Of a DNA stretch of 64,000 bases, positions 50,415 through 58,923 are shown in pieces (positions within the stretch are counted from its first letter, which is position 1; each line of letters starts with the position of its first letter). The position numbers and the translations under genes were made by a program. The DNA is from Mucilaginibacter sp. SJ (GTDB lineage: Bacteria; Bacteroidota; Bacteroidia; Sphingobacteriales; Sphingobacteriaceae), in assembly GCF_028993635.1 (NCBI RefSeq), contig NZ_CP118631.1, positions 1,984,001-2,048,000 on the forward strand. The letters run 5' to 3'. The notes below the pieces were generated by a model. It did no database searches and was not told where the DNA came from. It saw nothing but the letters and a program-made list of their open reading frames with translations.

Positions 50415-51965
50415 TTACTCCTTATAGGTGCTGTTTTTTTGATTACTTACCTGCGCCTGATCTTTTACCGCCTGCTCCTGATCGCGCTTAGCTTGTACCT
50501 GATCTCTTTCGGCCTGTTCCTGGTCAAGTTTAGCCTGCGCCTGATCGCGCATGGCCTGTTCCTGATCGCGGCGCGCCTGTTCCTGGTCTATTTTAGCGTG
50601 CTCCTGGTCGCGTTTGACTTGTTCCTGTTCCCGGTTAAACTGCGCTTTATCAAAAGTCGGCCGGTTTTCCTGTTCGGCTCGCTGCTTCGCCGCCAATGCG
50701 TCGCGCTCAAGCTGCTCCTGCGGAGACACCGGATTAGCGTTAGCTGCAACCATATTTTCATTGGCACGGACAGGTTTCAGAACATTGGCAATGTATTTAC
50801 GTTTTGAATATTTAGGCCTATCTGCCCGCTTAACAATTACTGCAGATTGGCTGCCGGCAAATGAAGCTGCGTGTTGTTCCTGTTTATATGTATGATTATT
50901 ACTGCTTTCCGGATAATTAATTTTCCTGATCTGTGCAATGGCAGCGGTGGCTATAATAGCAGAAAAGATGATAACACCGCCTATCAAAAACGCCCTCTCA
51001 CCAGCAGTTACTGTCTTGATCTTATTCCCCAGGATGCGGCTTACCCTTTGCAGCAGCTGATTTTTTTTGCCGGGAAATGCAACTGCATAACTCGCGCCGT
51101 AAAGCGAATGTTCTTTAAAACTGATCAATGCCTGTATAAACTCACGTTTATTTTTTGTTTGGGCGAGGGCAATATCGTCGCAACAGTTTTCCCGCTCATC
51201 ACGAAGCAGGGACGAGATCCATAATAAACCGGGATTGAAGAAAAATATGGTTTCGGCTACGGTTTGTAAAAAGTTAACGATATAATCATACCTGCGGATG
51301 TGGGCCAGTTCATGCAGCAATACCGCTTCAACTTGTTCGGGCGGCAAACCTGACAGCAAACCTGCCGGGATCAGGATAACCGGCTTCAGATGCCCTATAA
51401 CCATCGGCATTTTTACAAAACCCGACTCTAATAGCCGTACAGCCCGTTTCAATTGCAGCTTTTCGCAAAGCAGCTCAACCCTGCTTTTCCAGTAACCAAC
51501 CGGTTCGGATATCTGCCTGTGTTTAGCGGTATGGATAAACATGAGCCCGCCCATCATCTTTACCGAGCGGAACAGGAAAAATACAAACCATAGCAATACA
51601 ACCATTGGTGCGTTGGTTGTAAAATACCCGATACAGGTATTGGCAAAATTCCGGATCCCATCGGCATTAAGATTTAATAAAGCCGATGCCCTGCCCCCTA
51701 TGGCATTACCAAACTGTACCATATTTTGCTGCGGATGCTTGCTCCACTCCCAGGCAAAAGTGAACAGACAGGCGCCAACAAATAGTAAAAACTGTACAAG
51801 CACCAGGTTGTACCTTATTGCCGCGCTTGCTTTTTTGGTGAGCAGCATCACCACCGCGCTCACCACCGACAACAACAAACCCTGCCATAGTGAATGGATC
51901 AGCATCCAGCTAAACGCCTGTATCAGGCTTTGGGAAATGATGTTGGAGTTAAGGAGCAGGTACAT
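50415..51965 (-). CDS. BlaR1/M56-family membrane peptidase with heptad-repeat tail
   Basis: Inner-membrane zinc peptidase of 516 residues. Membrane spans lie at about 17-40, 52-72, 118-133 and 325-347. The M56 active site is His218-Glu219-x-x-His222 (LLHELAHIRRYDY), with a Glu helix after it (RDERENCCDDIAL). BlaR1 proteins have a C-terminal penicillin-sensing domain outside the membrane. Here it is replaced by about 170 residues, of which 446-508 are nine heptads of the D-Q-E-Q-A-K-R type also found in the downstream protein. The blaI-type gene precedes it by 15 bases. By analogy the peptidase would cut the repressor on an envelope signal; the signal is unknown and a beta-lactam role is not supported. 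Confidence 0.9.
   Translation of the reverse strand: MYLLLNSNIISQSLIQAFSWMLIHSLWQGLLLSVVSAVVMLLTKKASAAIRYNLVLVQFLLFVGACLFTFAWEWSKHPQQNMVQFGNAIGGRASALLNLNADGIRNFANTCIGYFTTNAPMVVLLWFVFFLFRSVKMMGGLMFIHTAKHRQISEPVGYWKSRVELLCEKLQLKRAVRLLESGFVKMPMVIGHLKPVILIPAGLLSGLPPEQVEAVLLHELAHIRRYDYIVNFLQTVAETIFFFNPGLLWISSLLRDERENCCDDIALAQTKNKREFIQALISFKEHSLYGASYAVAFPGKKNQLLQRVSRILGNKIKTVTAGERAFLIGGVIIFSAIIATAAIAQIRKINYPESSNNHTYKQEQHAASFAGSQSAVIVKRADRPKYSKRKYIANVLKPVRANENMVAANANPVSPQEQLERDALAAKQRAEQENRPTFDKAQFNREQEQVKRDQEHAKIDQEQARRDQEQAMRDQAQAKLDQEQAERDQVQAKRDQEQAVKDQAQVSNQKNSTYKE
50442..50630 (-). repeat. 21-bp coding repeats, 9 units
   Basis: 189 bases encode nine heptads at the end of the M56 peptidase. 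A three-heptad stretch ([18 protein letters not shown]) is identical in the neighbouring protein, although the DNA of a 44-base part differs at 8 positions, all synonymous. Confidence 0.85.
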
Positions 51966-51980
51966 ATCTGTAAAGTTTAA

Positions 51981-52382
51981 TTATTGATCGTCCATGTTTT
52001 TGAGCAGCTCTTTTATTTTTTTGAGTTCTTCGGCCGATGTTTTGTCGTTACCCAACAGGGCTACCATCAAATCGCTCGGCGAACCGTTATACATTGAATC
52101 AACAAAACGACCAAGCATATTACCCTTCACCTTACTTTCCTCAACGGCCGCGCTGTAAATGTGCTTCATATTGGTTTCGTCACGCTCAAGCATCCCCTTC
52201 TCTTTCATTACCTGCATTAGCTTAAGGGTACTGGTGTAAATTACCGCTTCCTTTTGTTCATTAAGCTTATCATGCACAAACCGCACTGTCGACGGACCGT
52301 ACTGCCATAACACCCGCAATACATCCATTTCGGTTTTGGTAGGCGTTACATCAGCAGGAATACCCTTTTTAAACAAACTCAT
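51981..52382 (-). CDS. BlaI/MecI-family transcriptional repressor
   Basis: Winged-helix repressor of 133 residues. The DNA-binding part is about 10-85 (VTPTKTEMDVLRVLWQYGPSTVRFVHDKLNEQKEAVIYTSTLKLMQVMKEKGMLERDE), followed by the protease-sensitive hinge and dimer helices (NMLGRFVDSMYNGSPSDLMVALLG). It represses its own operon in related systems until the M56 partner cleaves it. The stop lies 15 bases before the peptidase gene. A TTG-N20-TACCTTTG promoter ends 4 bases before the ATG, so the mRNA is nearly leaderless. No beta-lactamase gene is nearby. Confidence 0.93.
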   Translation of the reverse strand: MSLFKKGIPADVTPTKTEMDVLRVLWQYGPSTVRFVHDKLNEQKEAVIYTSTLKLMQVMKEKGMLERDETNMKHIYSAAVEESKVKGNMLGRFVDSMYNGSPSDLMVALLGNDKTSAEELKKIKELLKNMDDQ

Positions 52383-52386
52383 AAAC

Positions 52387-52417
52387 CAAAGGTATGTATT
52401 AAAAACGTACGTTGCAA
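52387..52417 (-). promoter_or_regulatory. promoter of the BlaI-M56 operon
   Basis: On the minus strand TTG (52415-52417), a 20-base spacer and TACCTTTG (52387-52394) match the Bacteroidota consensus well. The start codon at 52382 follows within 5 bases, so transcription would begin at or next to the ATG. Confidence 0.65.
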
Positions 52418-52460
52418 TAGCTAAGTTGTTTTTTATTGAAAAAAATCAGCCATAACAAAA

Positions 52461-52488
52461 ACAACCACCCTAATACTAAGGTGGTTGT
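52461..52488 (-). terminator. terminator of the PAP2 phosphatase gene
   Basis: Perfect 9-bp stem (ACAACCACC/GGTGGTTGT) with a 10-base loop, followed by a T-rich run on the minus strand, about 26 bases after the stop at 52514. Confidence 0.85.
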
Positions 52489-52513
52489 ACATTATAAATA
52501 TAAGATCAGTCGT

Positions 52514-53350
52514 TTAAAAACTCTTGGCGAAGGTTAAGCCTACCCTTCCGTCCTGGTAAGTTGGCAATAATAAGGAGTTATTGTTTTTGCCCTTTTCATT
52601 TCCGCCGCGAAACACGCTGTTACGGATAAGCGGGTACAGGTAATAAGCCGCCTTGGTTGATAAGATCCCAAAACCAGCCCCTGCTATGATATCACTAAAC
52701 CAGTGCTTGTTGTTATACACACGCAGGATTGCTGTAGTGGTTGCAAAGGCATATCCTATACCGCCATATATGGGCGATCGGTCGCCATATTCCTGGGCCA
52801 TAAACTCGGCAGAGACAAAGGCATTGCCGGTATGCCCCGAAGGGAACGAAAACTTATCGGAGCCATCCGGCCGCTCACGGTGGGTTACGCGTTTTAAACC
52901 AAAAGTGGTGCCGGCAAATATGGCTTCAGAAAGCACCAGCAGCATGGTACGGTCAATAAATGTATTTTTACCATGAATGCCGACCAGGTTCAAAGCATAA
53001 ACTGAAACTATTGGCGCATATTGGAGTGAATTATCAACACTGGTGCGAAAACCGGGATGATCCTTGTTCATGTCATTCCGTACACGGTAATCAATATTAC
53101 GTATAAATCCTACTTTTAACGATAGCAGGCCATAAGTGATAAAAGCAGCCGGCGGTATGTATGATGGAAACTTACTTTGAAGATGCTTAACCGTATCGGG
53201 CAATGTCAGGATATTCCTGGCAGAGTCTTTTTGCAGAGAATCCTTCTTTACAGCATCTTTTTGTAACGTATCCTTAACCTGGGCATATGACGGCAGCGAG
53301 AACGAAGCTGCCAATAGCATCGAAATAAAATAAAACCTGAACTTTTGCAA
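52514..53350 (-). CDS. PAP2-superfamily phosphatase
   Basis: Exported or membrane-bound phosphatase of 278 residues with a signal peptide (about 1-24, SYAQ) and several hydrophobic segments. The three PAP2 motifs are present: KRVTHRERPDG (motif 1), FPSGHTGNAF (motif 2) and LRVYNNKHWFSDIIAG (motif 3), with catalytic His in PSGH and KHWFSD. Such enzymes remove phosphate from lipids such as undecaprenyl diphosphate or phosphatidate; which one is uncertain. A Lys/Ser/Asp-rich linker (about 26-55, repeated LQKD) follows the signal peptide and may be a flexible spacer. Confidence 0.88.
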   Translation of the reverse strand: MQKFRFYFISMLLAASFSLPSYAQVKDTLQKDAVKKDSLQKDSARNILTLPDTVKHLQSKFPSYIPPAAFITYGLLSLKVGFIRNIDYRVRNDMNKDHPGFRTSVDNSLQYAPIVSVYALNLVGIHGKNTFIDRTMLLVLSEAIFAGTTFGLKRVTHRERPDGSDKFSFPSGHTGNAFVSAEFMAQEYGDRSPIYGGIGYAFATTTAILRVYNNKHWFSDIIAGAGFGILSTKAAYYLYPLIRNSVFRGGNEKGKNNNSLLLPTYQDGRVGLTFAKSF

Positions 53351-53540
53351 AGAATCCCCCTTATTAAGCGCTGATAAAATACAATTATACAGTTCAATTC
53401 TGTATAATTTCTGAAGTACGTAAACAATAAATTAACACGCTGTTAACGTAAATTATATTAAATATGTTGTATGCCGTTTAAAATTGATGAGAGGCAGGGC
53501 CTTCATTTTAATTGTTCTTTTAACAATAAATAAAATTACC

Positions 53541-53548
53541 TATGTTTG
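53541..53548 (+). promoter_or_regulatory. candidate -7 element of the GH39 gene
   Basis: TATGTTTG matches TAnnTTTG. A TTG lies 26 bases upstream of it, a long spacer, so support is moderate. Confidence 0.4.
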
Positions 53549-53582
53549 ATCTGTACTCCTTATAAACCACCAAACTATCTGA

Positions 53583-55262
53583 ATGAAGATCATCAAACTT
53601 ATCCCCTGCCTTTTATTATTTATCAGCAGCCGCATTTTTGCCCAGGATCAGGCCAATATCACCATTAACCTACATGATAAAATTGGCGATATGTACCCTT
53701 TTTGGGCATGGTTTGGACATGACGAACCCAATTATACCTATATGAAAGACGGGCGAAAGCTTCTTTCAGAACTGGCAGCATTAAGCCCTGTACCGGTACG
53801 CATGCGGGTTCATAACCTGCTCACCAGCGGTGACGGCACAGCGGCGCTGAAATGGGGATCGACAAACGCGTACACTGAAGACGCCAATGGAAACCCGGTT
53901 TATAACTGGCGTTTGGTCGACAGTATTTTTGATACTTACATTAAACTGGGCATGAAACCTTATGCACAGATTGGTTTTATGCCCGAGGCTTTGTCAACTC
54001 ATCCCAAACCATATCGCCATTACTGGAAACCCGGCGATAACTATGATGATGTTTACACAGGATGGGCCTACCCTCCCAAAGATTATAATAAGTGGGAAGA
54101 GCTTATTTATCAATGGGTAAAGCATTGTGTACAACGCTATGGCCAGGCCGAGGTTGAAAGCTGGTACTGGGAAGTGTGGAACGAACCGAACATAGGCTAC
54201 TGGAAAGGTACTATGAAAGAGTTCTTTAAACTATACGATTATGCCGCACATGGTGTAAAACGGGCACTGCCCACTGCACACATAGGCGGACCGGAAGTTG
54301 CAGGCGGCTCAAGCCCCGGCGGAATGAAATTTTTGAATGCTTTTATTAAACATTGTATAGCTGATACCAATTACGCGACAGGCAAAATAGGTTCGCCTAT
54401 TGATGTGATCTCTTTCCATGCCAAAGGGCAGCCTACGCTGATCAATGGCCGGGTGCGCATGAACATGGCCCCGCAGATCCGCGATATCAGGGAAGGCTTT
54501 AAAATTGTGGCATCATACCCCGAAACTAAAAACACGCCGATAGTAATAGGCGAATCGGACCCGGAAGGTTGTGCAGCCTGCGGCATGGCTACCAACCCGT
54601 CAAATGCTTATCGTAATGGCACCATGTATTCGAGCTATACGGCAGCGTCGATAGCAAGGGAATACCAACTGGCCGATTCATTAGGCGTAAACTTTATGGG
54701 CTCCGTATCATGGTCGTTCGAGTTTGAAAACCAGCCCTGGTTTTATGGCTTCCGCGATTTGGCTACAAACGGAATTGATAAGCCGGTACTTAACGTTTTC
54801 CGGATGCTGGGCATGATGAAAGGCAAACGCCTGAAAGTAACCGGCGACCAGATGTATTCGCTTAAAACCGTAGCTGATTCAAGCATCAGGGGAAATAATA
54901 CAGATATCGGTGCTTTGGCAGCCGCAGATAAAAAAGAAATGACCGTATTGCTGTGGAACTACCATGACGATGACCAGCATGATGCAGGGAAAACCGTAAA
55001 GATCAGGATAGAACACCTGCCACCCACCTTTGTAAAACTAAGTCAATACCGCGTTGATGATGAGCATAGCAATGCCTATGAAGTGTGGAAAAAGATGGGT
55101 TCGCCGCAAAAACCTACAGCCGCGCAAATTAAGGAACTTGAAAAAGCAGGGCAATTACAACAGTTCGGCAAACAGGTTACGCTACAGGGTAAATCAGGGC
55201 TGGCAGGTGCCACTGTATTGTTACCAAGGCAGGGCGTGGCACTTTTAAAATTTAGCTGGTAG
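53583..55262 (+). CDS. GH39-like glycoside hydrolase (beta-xylosidase type)
   Basis: Exported enzyme of 559 residues, signal peptide ending about IFAQ-21. The catalytic barrel opens with GDMYPFWAWFGHDEPNYTYMKDG. The acid/base Glu201 is in WEVWNEPN and the nucleophile Glu324 in VIGESDPEGCAACG, both in the places expected for GH39. A beta-sandwich tail follows (about 440-559). GH39 includes beta-xylosidases and alpha-L-iduronidases, so the substrate is uncertain; a xylan role is likely. It stands alone between the PAP2 and OMP genes, not inside a PUL. A TATGTTTG element at 53541-53548 lies 35 bases upstream. Confidence 0.83.
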   Translation: MKIIKLIPCLLLFISSRIFAQDQANITINLHDKIGDMYPFWAWFGHDEPNYTYMKDGRKLLSELAALSPVPVRMRVHNLLTSGDGTAALKWGSTNAYTEDANGNPVYNWRLVDSIFDTYIKLGMKPYAQIGFMPEALSTHPKPYRHYWKPGDNYDDVYTGWAYPPKDYNKWEELIYQWVKHCVQRYGQAEVESWYWEVWNEPNIGYWKGTMKEFFKLYDYAAHGVKRALPTAHIGGPEVAGGSSPGGMKFLNAFIKHCIADTNYATGKIGSPIDVISFHAKGQPTLINGRVRMNMAPQIRDIREGFKIVASYPETKNTPIVIGESDPEGCAACGMATNPSNAYRNGTMYSSYTAASIAREYQLADSLGVNFMGSVSWSFEFENQPWFYGFRDLATNGIDKPVLNVFRMLGMMKGKRLKVTGDQMYSLKTVADSSIRGNNTDIGALAAADKKEMTVLLWNYHDDDQHDAGKTVKIRIEHLPPTFVKLSQYRVDDEHSNAYEVWKKMGSPQKPTAAQIKELEKAGQLQQFGKQVTLQGKSGLAGATVLLPRQGVALLKFSW

Positions 55263-55364
55263 ATAAACTCATCAATTGCCATGGTAGGGATAATTTTAAT
55301 AGATAGTTAACACCGATCCTAATCAGGATAGCATAATTACCGTTAACCCGGAAAACAAATAAAA

Positions 55365-55393
55365 ACCCTCCTCCCGCAAAACGGGAAGAGGGT
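55365..55393 (-). terminator. terminator of the outer-membrane protein gene
   Basis: ACCCTCTTCCCG pairs with CGGGAGGAGGGT around a TTTTG loop, with a TTTTTATTTG tail on the minus strand, about 52 bases after the stop at 55445. Confidence 0.85.
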
Positions 55394-55444
55394 CAGCATA
55401 ATCAACACAACGGAGTGAGTGGGTTGGTCAAAGTTTCATAAACC

Positions 55445-55981
55445 TTATAAAGCAAATCCGTAAGCTAAACGCAGGCCAACCATACCGAAATGATCCTGGT
55501 TAGCGCCCGAAAAGTTTTCATAGCGTACACTTACATCCCAGGTTTTATTGGCCCAGCCTATACCAGGCGAAAGATCAAGCCTGTGCGGCCCCCAACCCTC
55601 CTCCAGTTTTTCGTAAGCGATACCAGCTTCGCCGGCAACATATACACTTGGTACAAAAAACTCCTTGAAACCAAATTTAATAGGGATTTCACCATAGCTT
55701 GGATAGCGTTTACCTGTAACCGGATTTTTTTTCTGGAAAAAATGATACCCGCCCATAGTATAAGTAAGCGCGAAACTATTGCTTATACCATATTGCAAAC
55801 GGGCTGTACCACCTAAAGTAAAAGTAGTGCCAATTTTTGCCACACCTGTAGGCAAGCCGGTTTCAATTCCTAAACCTAAACGGAACGCATTTGCAGGAGT
55901 GGTTTGCGCTTTTACCGTATTGGAAAAAAACAGTGCTCCTGTCACAAGGGCCGCTGCTGTTAACTTTGATAGTAATTTCAT
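55445..55981 (-). CDS. small outer-membrane beta-barrel protein
   Basis: Exported protein of 178 residues; the signal peptide ends about KAQT-27. The remainder shows alternating hydrophobic and polar strands with turns rich in Gly and Asn (GLGIETGLPTGVAKIGTTFTLGGTARLQYGI, and ending MVGLRLAYGFAL), typical of an eight-strand barrel. The aromatic-free C-terminal end (ALs) is slightly unusual for BAM signals, which prefer a terminal Phe. No family name is given. It has its own terminator and no operon partner. Confidence 0.7.
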   Translation of the reverse strand: MKLLSKLTAAALVTGALFFSNTVKAQTTPANAFRLGLGIETGLPTGVAKIGTTFTLGGTARLQYGISNSFALTYTMGGYHFFQKKNPVTGKRYPSYGEIPIKFGFKEFFVPSVYVAGEAGIAYEKLEEGWGPHRLDLSPGIGWANKTWDVSVRYENFSGANQDHFGMVGLRLAYGFAL

Positions 55982-56085
55982 GTAGTAAATATTTTGTGTA
56001 CATAATGATTACTACCATTTTAGCAAAGGCGTTGCCTCAGGTTGCAGTTTTTTTTATAACGGCAATTATATCTACCTGCAAAATA

Positions 56086-56646
56086 CTACTCTTTGATATA
56101 ATGCACCCCGAGAACACCATCGGCGAAAGTTGTGCTTTTTTCCAGTTTAAGTTTTATTTCCGTATTGGGAAACAGCGGAACACCCGCGCCAAGTACTATC
56201 GGATTTATAAACAGCCAAAATTCGTCAATCAATCCTTCCTGCATCAAATAACGGGCAAGACCGGGGCTGCCGAACATGATGATCTCGCTGCCTTCCTGTT
56301 TTTTGAGGTCTGAAATCCGCGCCTTTACATCATCACTGATAAATTTAATCTTATCGGTATTTTGCCGGGCAGTAGTTTCAGACACTACATACTTAAGTGT
56401 ATTATTATACCATGTAGCGTGTTCAATATCATGCTTTGAGGGGTTTGGCCCATCGGCTGCTGTTGGCCAGTAGGCGTCCATCATTTCAAAGGTTTTACGA
56501 CCATATAGGGCAGTATCAGCTACCTGTGTGCGGGCATTGGCATACTCAAACAGCTCGTTGCTCACTTTGATCCAGTCCATAGCGCCATCAGTGCGGGCAA
56601 CCATACCGTCGAGCGAAATGTGCATAAACAATACTAAGTTTCTCAT
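56086..56646 (-). CDS. dihydrofolate reductase-family protein (RibD C-domain type)
   Basis: Cytoplasmic protein of 186 residues, started at ATG 56646 (MRNLVLFMHISLDGMVARTDGAMDWIKV), which gives the usual family beginning. A longer frame to 56766 is not supported. The DHFR/RibD fold is seen in ARTQVADTALYGRKTFEMMDAYWP, then IIMFGSPGLARYLMQEGLIDEFWLFINPIVLGAGVPLFP. Such proteins bind NADPH and probably reduce unknown substrates; they are not true folate DHFRs. A TAATTTTG element on the minus strand (56673-56680) lies upstream. The gene has no clear operon partner. Confidence 0.8.
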   Translation of the reverse strand: MRNLVLFMHISLDGMVARTDGAMDWIKVSNELFEYANARTQVADTALYGRKTFEMMDAYWPTAADGPNPSKHDIEHATWYNNTLKYVVSETTARQNTDKIKFISDDVKARISDLKKQEGSEIIMFGSPGLARYLMQEGLIDEFWLFINPIVLGAGVPLFPNTEIKLKLEKSTTFADGVLGVHYIKE

Positions 56647-56748
56647 AATATCAGTGATTATATTTTTTATGTCAAAATTAAACCGGTGCTCCTTCGTATG
56701 CAGGGGGCTAAAGCGACTTTTAAAGGGTGTAAATATGACTATAGTAAA

Positions 56749-56772
56749 AAGGCCATGCTCCCGCACGGCCTT
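56749..56772 (-). terminator. terminator of the alcohol dehydrogenase gene
   Basis: AAGGCC/GGCCTT stem with an inner TGC/GCA stem and TCCC loop, followed by a T-run on the minus strand, 22 bases after the stop at 56795. Confidence 0.85.
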
Positions 56773-56794
56773 CTGTTATCAATTATAAATTACT

Positions 56795-57838
56795 TTACAA
56801 TGTAGCCATATCAATTACAAACCTGTAACGCACATCGCCTTTTTCCATACGGTCATAAGCAGTGTGAATATCCTTGATATCAATCATTTCAATATCCGAA
56901 ACAATGTTATTTTCGGCACAGAAATCAAGCATCTCCTGGGTTTCTTTAATGCCGCCAATTCCTGAACCTGCTAAGCTTTTACGGCCACCCAATAAGCTGA
57001 AAGCAGCAATCTGGGCTGGTTTAGGCGGAACGCCCACACAAATATGAACGCCATCGGTACGTAATAACGACAGGTACATGTTAAAGTCATGCTCGGCCGA
57101 TACGGTATCCAAAATAAAATCGAAGGAGTTTTTAGCTGCTTCAACCTGTTTTGGATCGGTAGTTACCACAAAGTGGTGAGCACCTAATTTTTTAGCGTCT
57201 TCTTCTTTCTTAGGCGATGTACTTAATACCGTAACATCGGCACCAAAGGCAACACCGAATTTAACCGCCATATGGCCTAAGCCGCCTAAGCCAAGCACGG
57301 CAAGCTTATGGCCTTTGCCTACTTTCCAGTGCCTTAGCGGCGAGTAGGTTGTGATGCCGGCGCATAACAACGGGGCAGCGGCGGCCAGATCAACCCCTTC
57401 CTTAAGGTGCAGCACAAAATCCTCATTAACAACAATGGTGTTTGAGTAACCCCCATAAGTGGGTGTTTTATGATCCTGTTCAAGGCCGTTATAAGTTTGT
57501 GAGCTGCCATTGAGGCAATATTGCTCAAGGTCGCGTTTACAGTTTTCGCATGTACGGCATGAGTCAACCAAACAGCCGGTAGCGGCAAGGTCGCCAACTT
57601 TAAAACCTTTTACATGCTCGCCAACTTTAACTACGCGGCCAACAATTTCATGTCCGGGCACCATAGGAAAAATGCCGGGGAACCAATCGTTTTTGATTTG
57701 GTGCAAATCGGAATGGCAAACGCCGCAGTACAAAATATCAAACTGCACGTCATGAGCACCAACTTCGCGCCTCTCAAAAGTCCAGGGAGCAAGCGGCGTG
57801 GTTTCACTTTGCGCGGCATACGCTTTTGTTTCAATCAT
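56795..57838 (-). CDS. zinc-dependent NADP alcohol dehydrogenase (YahK/CAD-like)
   Basis: Cytoplasmic medium-chain dehydrogenase of 347 residues, started at ATG 57838 (MIETKAYAAQSETTPLAPW), the family beginning; the frame reaching 57961 adds about 41 unlike residues. Catalytic zinc ligands are in GVCHSD and GHEIVG, with the structural-zinc set in CRTCENCKRDLEQYC. The cofactor fold is GLGGLGHMAVKFG. It resembles the cinnamyl-alcohol/YahK group with broad aldehyde-reducing activity. A TAnnTTTG box (57898-57905, minus strand) lies 60 bases upstream. It is divergent from the nitrilase-like gene across about 190 bases. Confidence 0.9.
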   Translation of the reverse strand: MIETKAYAAQSETTPLAPWTFERREVGAHDVQFDILYCGVCHSDLHQIKNDWFPGIFPMVPGHEIVGRVVKVGEHVKGFKVGDLAATGCLVDSCRTCENCKRDLEQYCLNGSSQTYNGLEQDHKTPTYGGYSNTIVVNEDFVLHLKEGVDLAAAAPLLCAGITTYSPLRHWKVGKGHKLAVLGLGGLGHMAVKFGVAFGADVTVLSTSPKKEEDAKKLGAHHFVVTTDPKQVEAAKNSFDFILDTVSAEHDFNMYLSLLRTDGVHICVGVPPKPAQIAAFSLLGGRKSLAGSGIGGIKETQEMLDFCAENNIVSDIEMIDIKDIHTAYDRMEKGDVRYRFVIDMATL

Positions 57839-58026
57839 GGTAGTAAATGTTAAGTATTGTGAATGATGATTTATTGATTTGGAGGGGATCTCCATAACAA
57901 ATGTACAATCATATTTTACAAATATTACCCGTCTGCGGCGTTGAAATAAAAAAACTGACACTTGAATGGATATTATTAACCACAGATAAAAGCAATCATT
58001 TAATTTAGCATAAAGATTAACATCGC

Positions 58027-58818
58027 ATGAAAATAGCCATTGTCACTCCGCCTTTCCCGAAATCAATTAATGATGGTTTGCAACAAGCCGAAAAGCTGAT
58101 TAAGGATGCAGCGTCACAACAGGCAGAGGTTATCTGTTTTCCTGAATCATACATACCGGGATATCCGGGTATGATAGCCGATCCGGAGCCAACATCGCCG
58201 GAAATACTGCAATCAGCATTAAATGAAGTATGCAGGATGGCCTCTGAAAATAATATAGCAGTAATTATGCCTATGGATTGGTACGGCAAAGACGGGCTTT
58301 TAAACCTTGCACATGTAGTATCCCAAACCGGCGAAGTGCTTGGATATCAAACTAAAAACCAGTTAGACCCATCGGAAGATACCATTTGGGTGCCGGGCAA
58401 CCAGCGAAGTATTTTTGAGGTAAACGGCTTAAAATTTGGCATTACCATTTGCCACGAGGGTTTCCGTTATCCCGAATCGGTAAGGTGGGCAGCCCGCAAT
58501 GGTGCGCACATTGTTTTCCACCCGCATTTTTCGGGCAGTAATACCGAAGGCGTGCTGCTTACGGAATGGGGAAGTATGGCAAACCCCTATTACGAAAAGG
58601 CCATGATGATGCGGGCGCTGGAAAATACCGTCTATTTTGCCAGTTCCAATTATGGTTCGCTTTATCCGGAATCGGCAAGTTCGATTATAGCACCGGATGG
58701 CACCTGTTTAGTTTACCAGGCTTATGGCACAACCGGTGTAATTATAGCTGATATCGATTTAGAAAAAGCTACCGGCTACCTGGCTAAAAGATTTAAACCA
58801 CAGTTGTACGATTATTAA
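58027..58818 (+). CDS. carbon-nitrogen hydrolase (nitrilase superfamily)
   Basis: Cytoplasmic enzyme of 263 residues with the Glu-Lys-Cys triad of the family: Glu40 in CFPESYIPGYPG, Lys110 in YQTKNQLDP and Cys142 in ITICHEGFRYPE. The ESYIPGYP form is close to aliphatic nitrilases and amidases, so the substrate may be a nitrile or amide, but this cannot be fixed. An SDR gene follows 105 bases downstream on the same strand. There is no transport gene nearby. Confidence 0.88.
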   Translation: MKIAIVTPPFPKSINDGLQQAEKLIKDAASQQAEVICFPESYIPGYPGMIADPEPTSPEILQSALNEVCRMASENNIAVIMPMDWYGKDGLLNLAHVVSQTGEVLGYQTKNQLDPSEDTIWVPGNQRSIFEVNGLKFGITICHEGFRYPESVRWAARNGAHIVFHPHFSGSNTEGVLLTEWGSMANPYYEKAMMMRALENTVYFASSNYGSLYPESASSIIAPDGTCLVYQAYGTTGVIIADIDLEKATGYLAKRFKPQLYDY

Positions 58819-58898
58819 AAGCGCCGATATTTTAACCATTATTTGAATTTTGTAAATAATGGATTGATTTATTAAAACGCCTCCCCTCCTATCTGTTT

Positions 58899-58906
58899 TA
58901 CTTTTG
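58899..58906 (+). promoter_or_regulatory. candidate -7 element of the SDR gene
   Basis: TACTTTTG matches TAnnTTTG and lies 17 bases before the ATG at 58924. No upstream TTG at the right distance is seen. Confidence 0.35.
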
Positions 58907-58923
58907 TATCAAAACAAAAAGAA

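Noticed and set aside
50439..50895. Plus-strand frames antisense to the M56 tail
   Set aside because: Same antisense effect of the repeat; no start signal or domain.
50415..52382. Beta-lactam resistance operon (blaR1-blaI)
   Set aside because: The M56 protein lacks the penicillin-binding sensor domain and no beta-lactamase is near.
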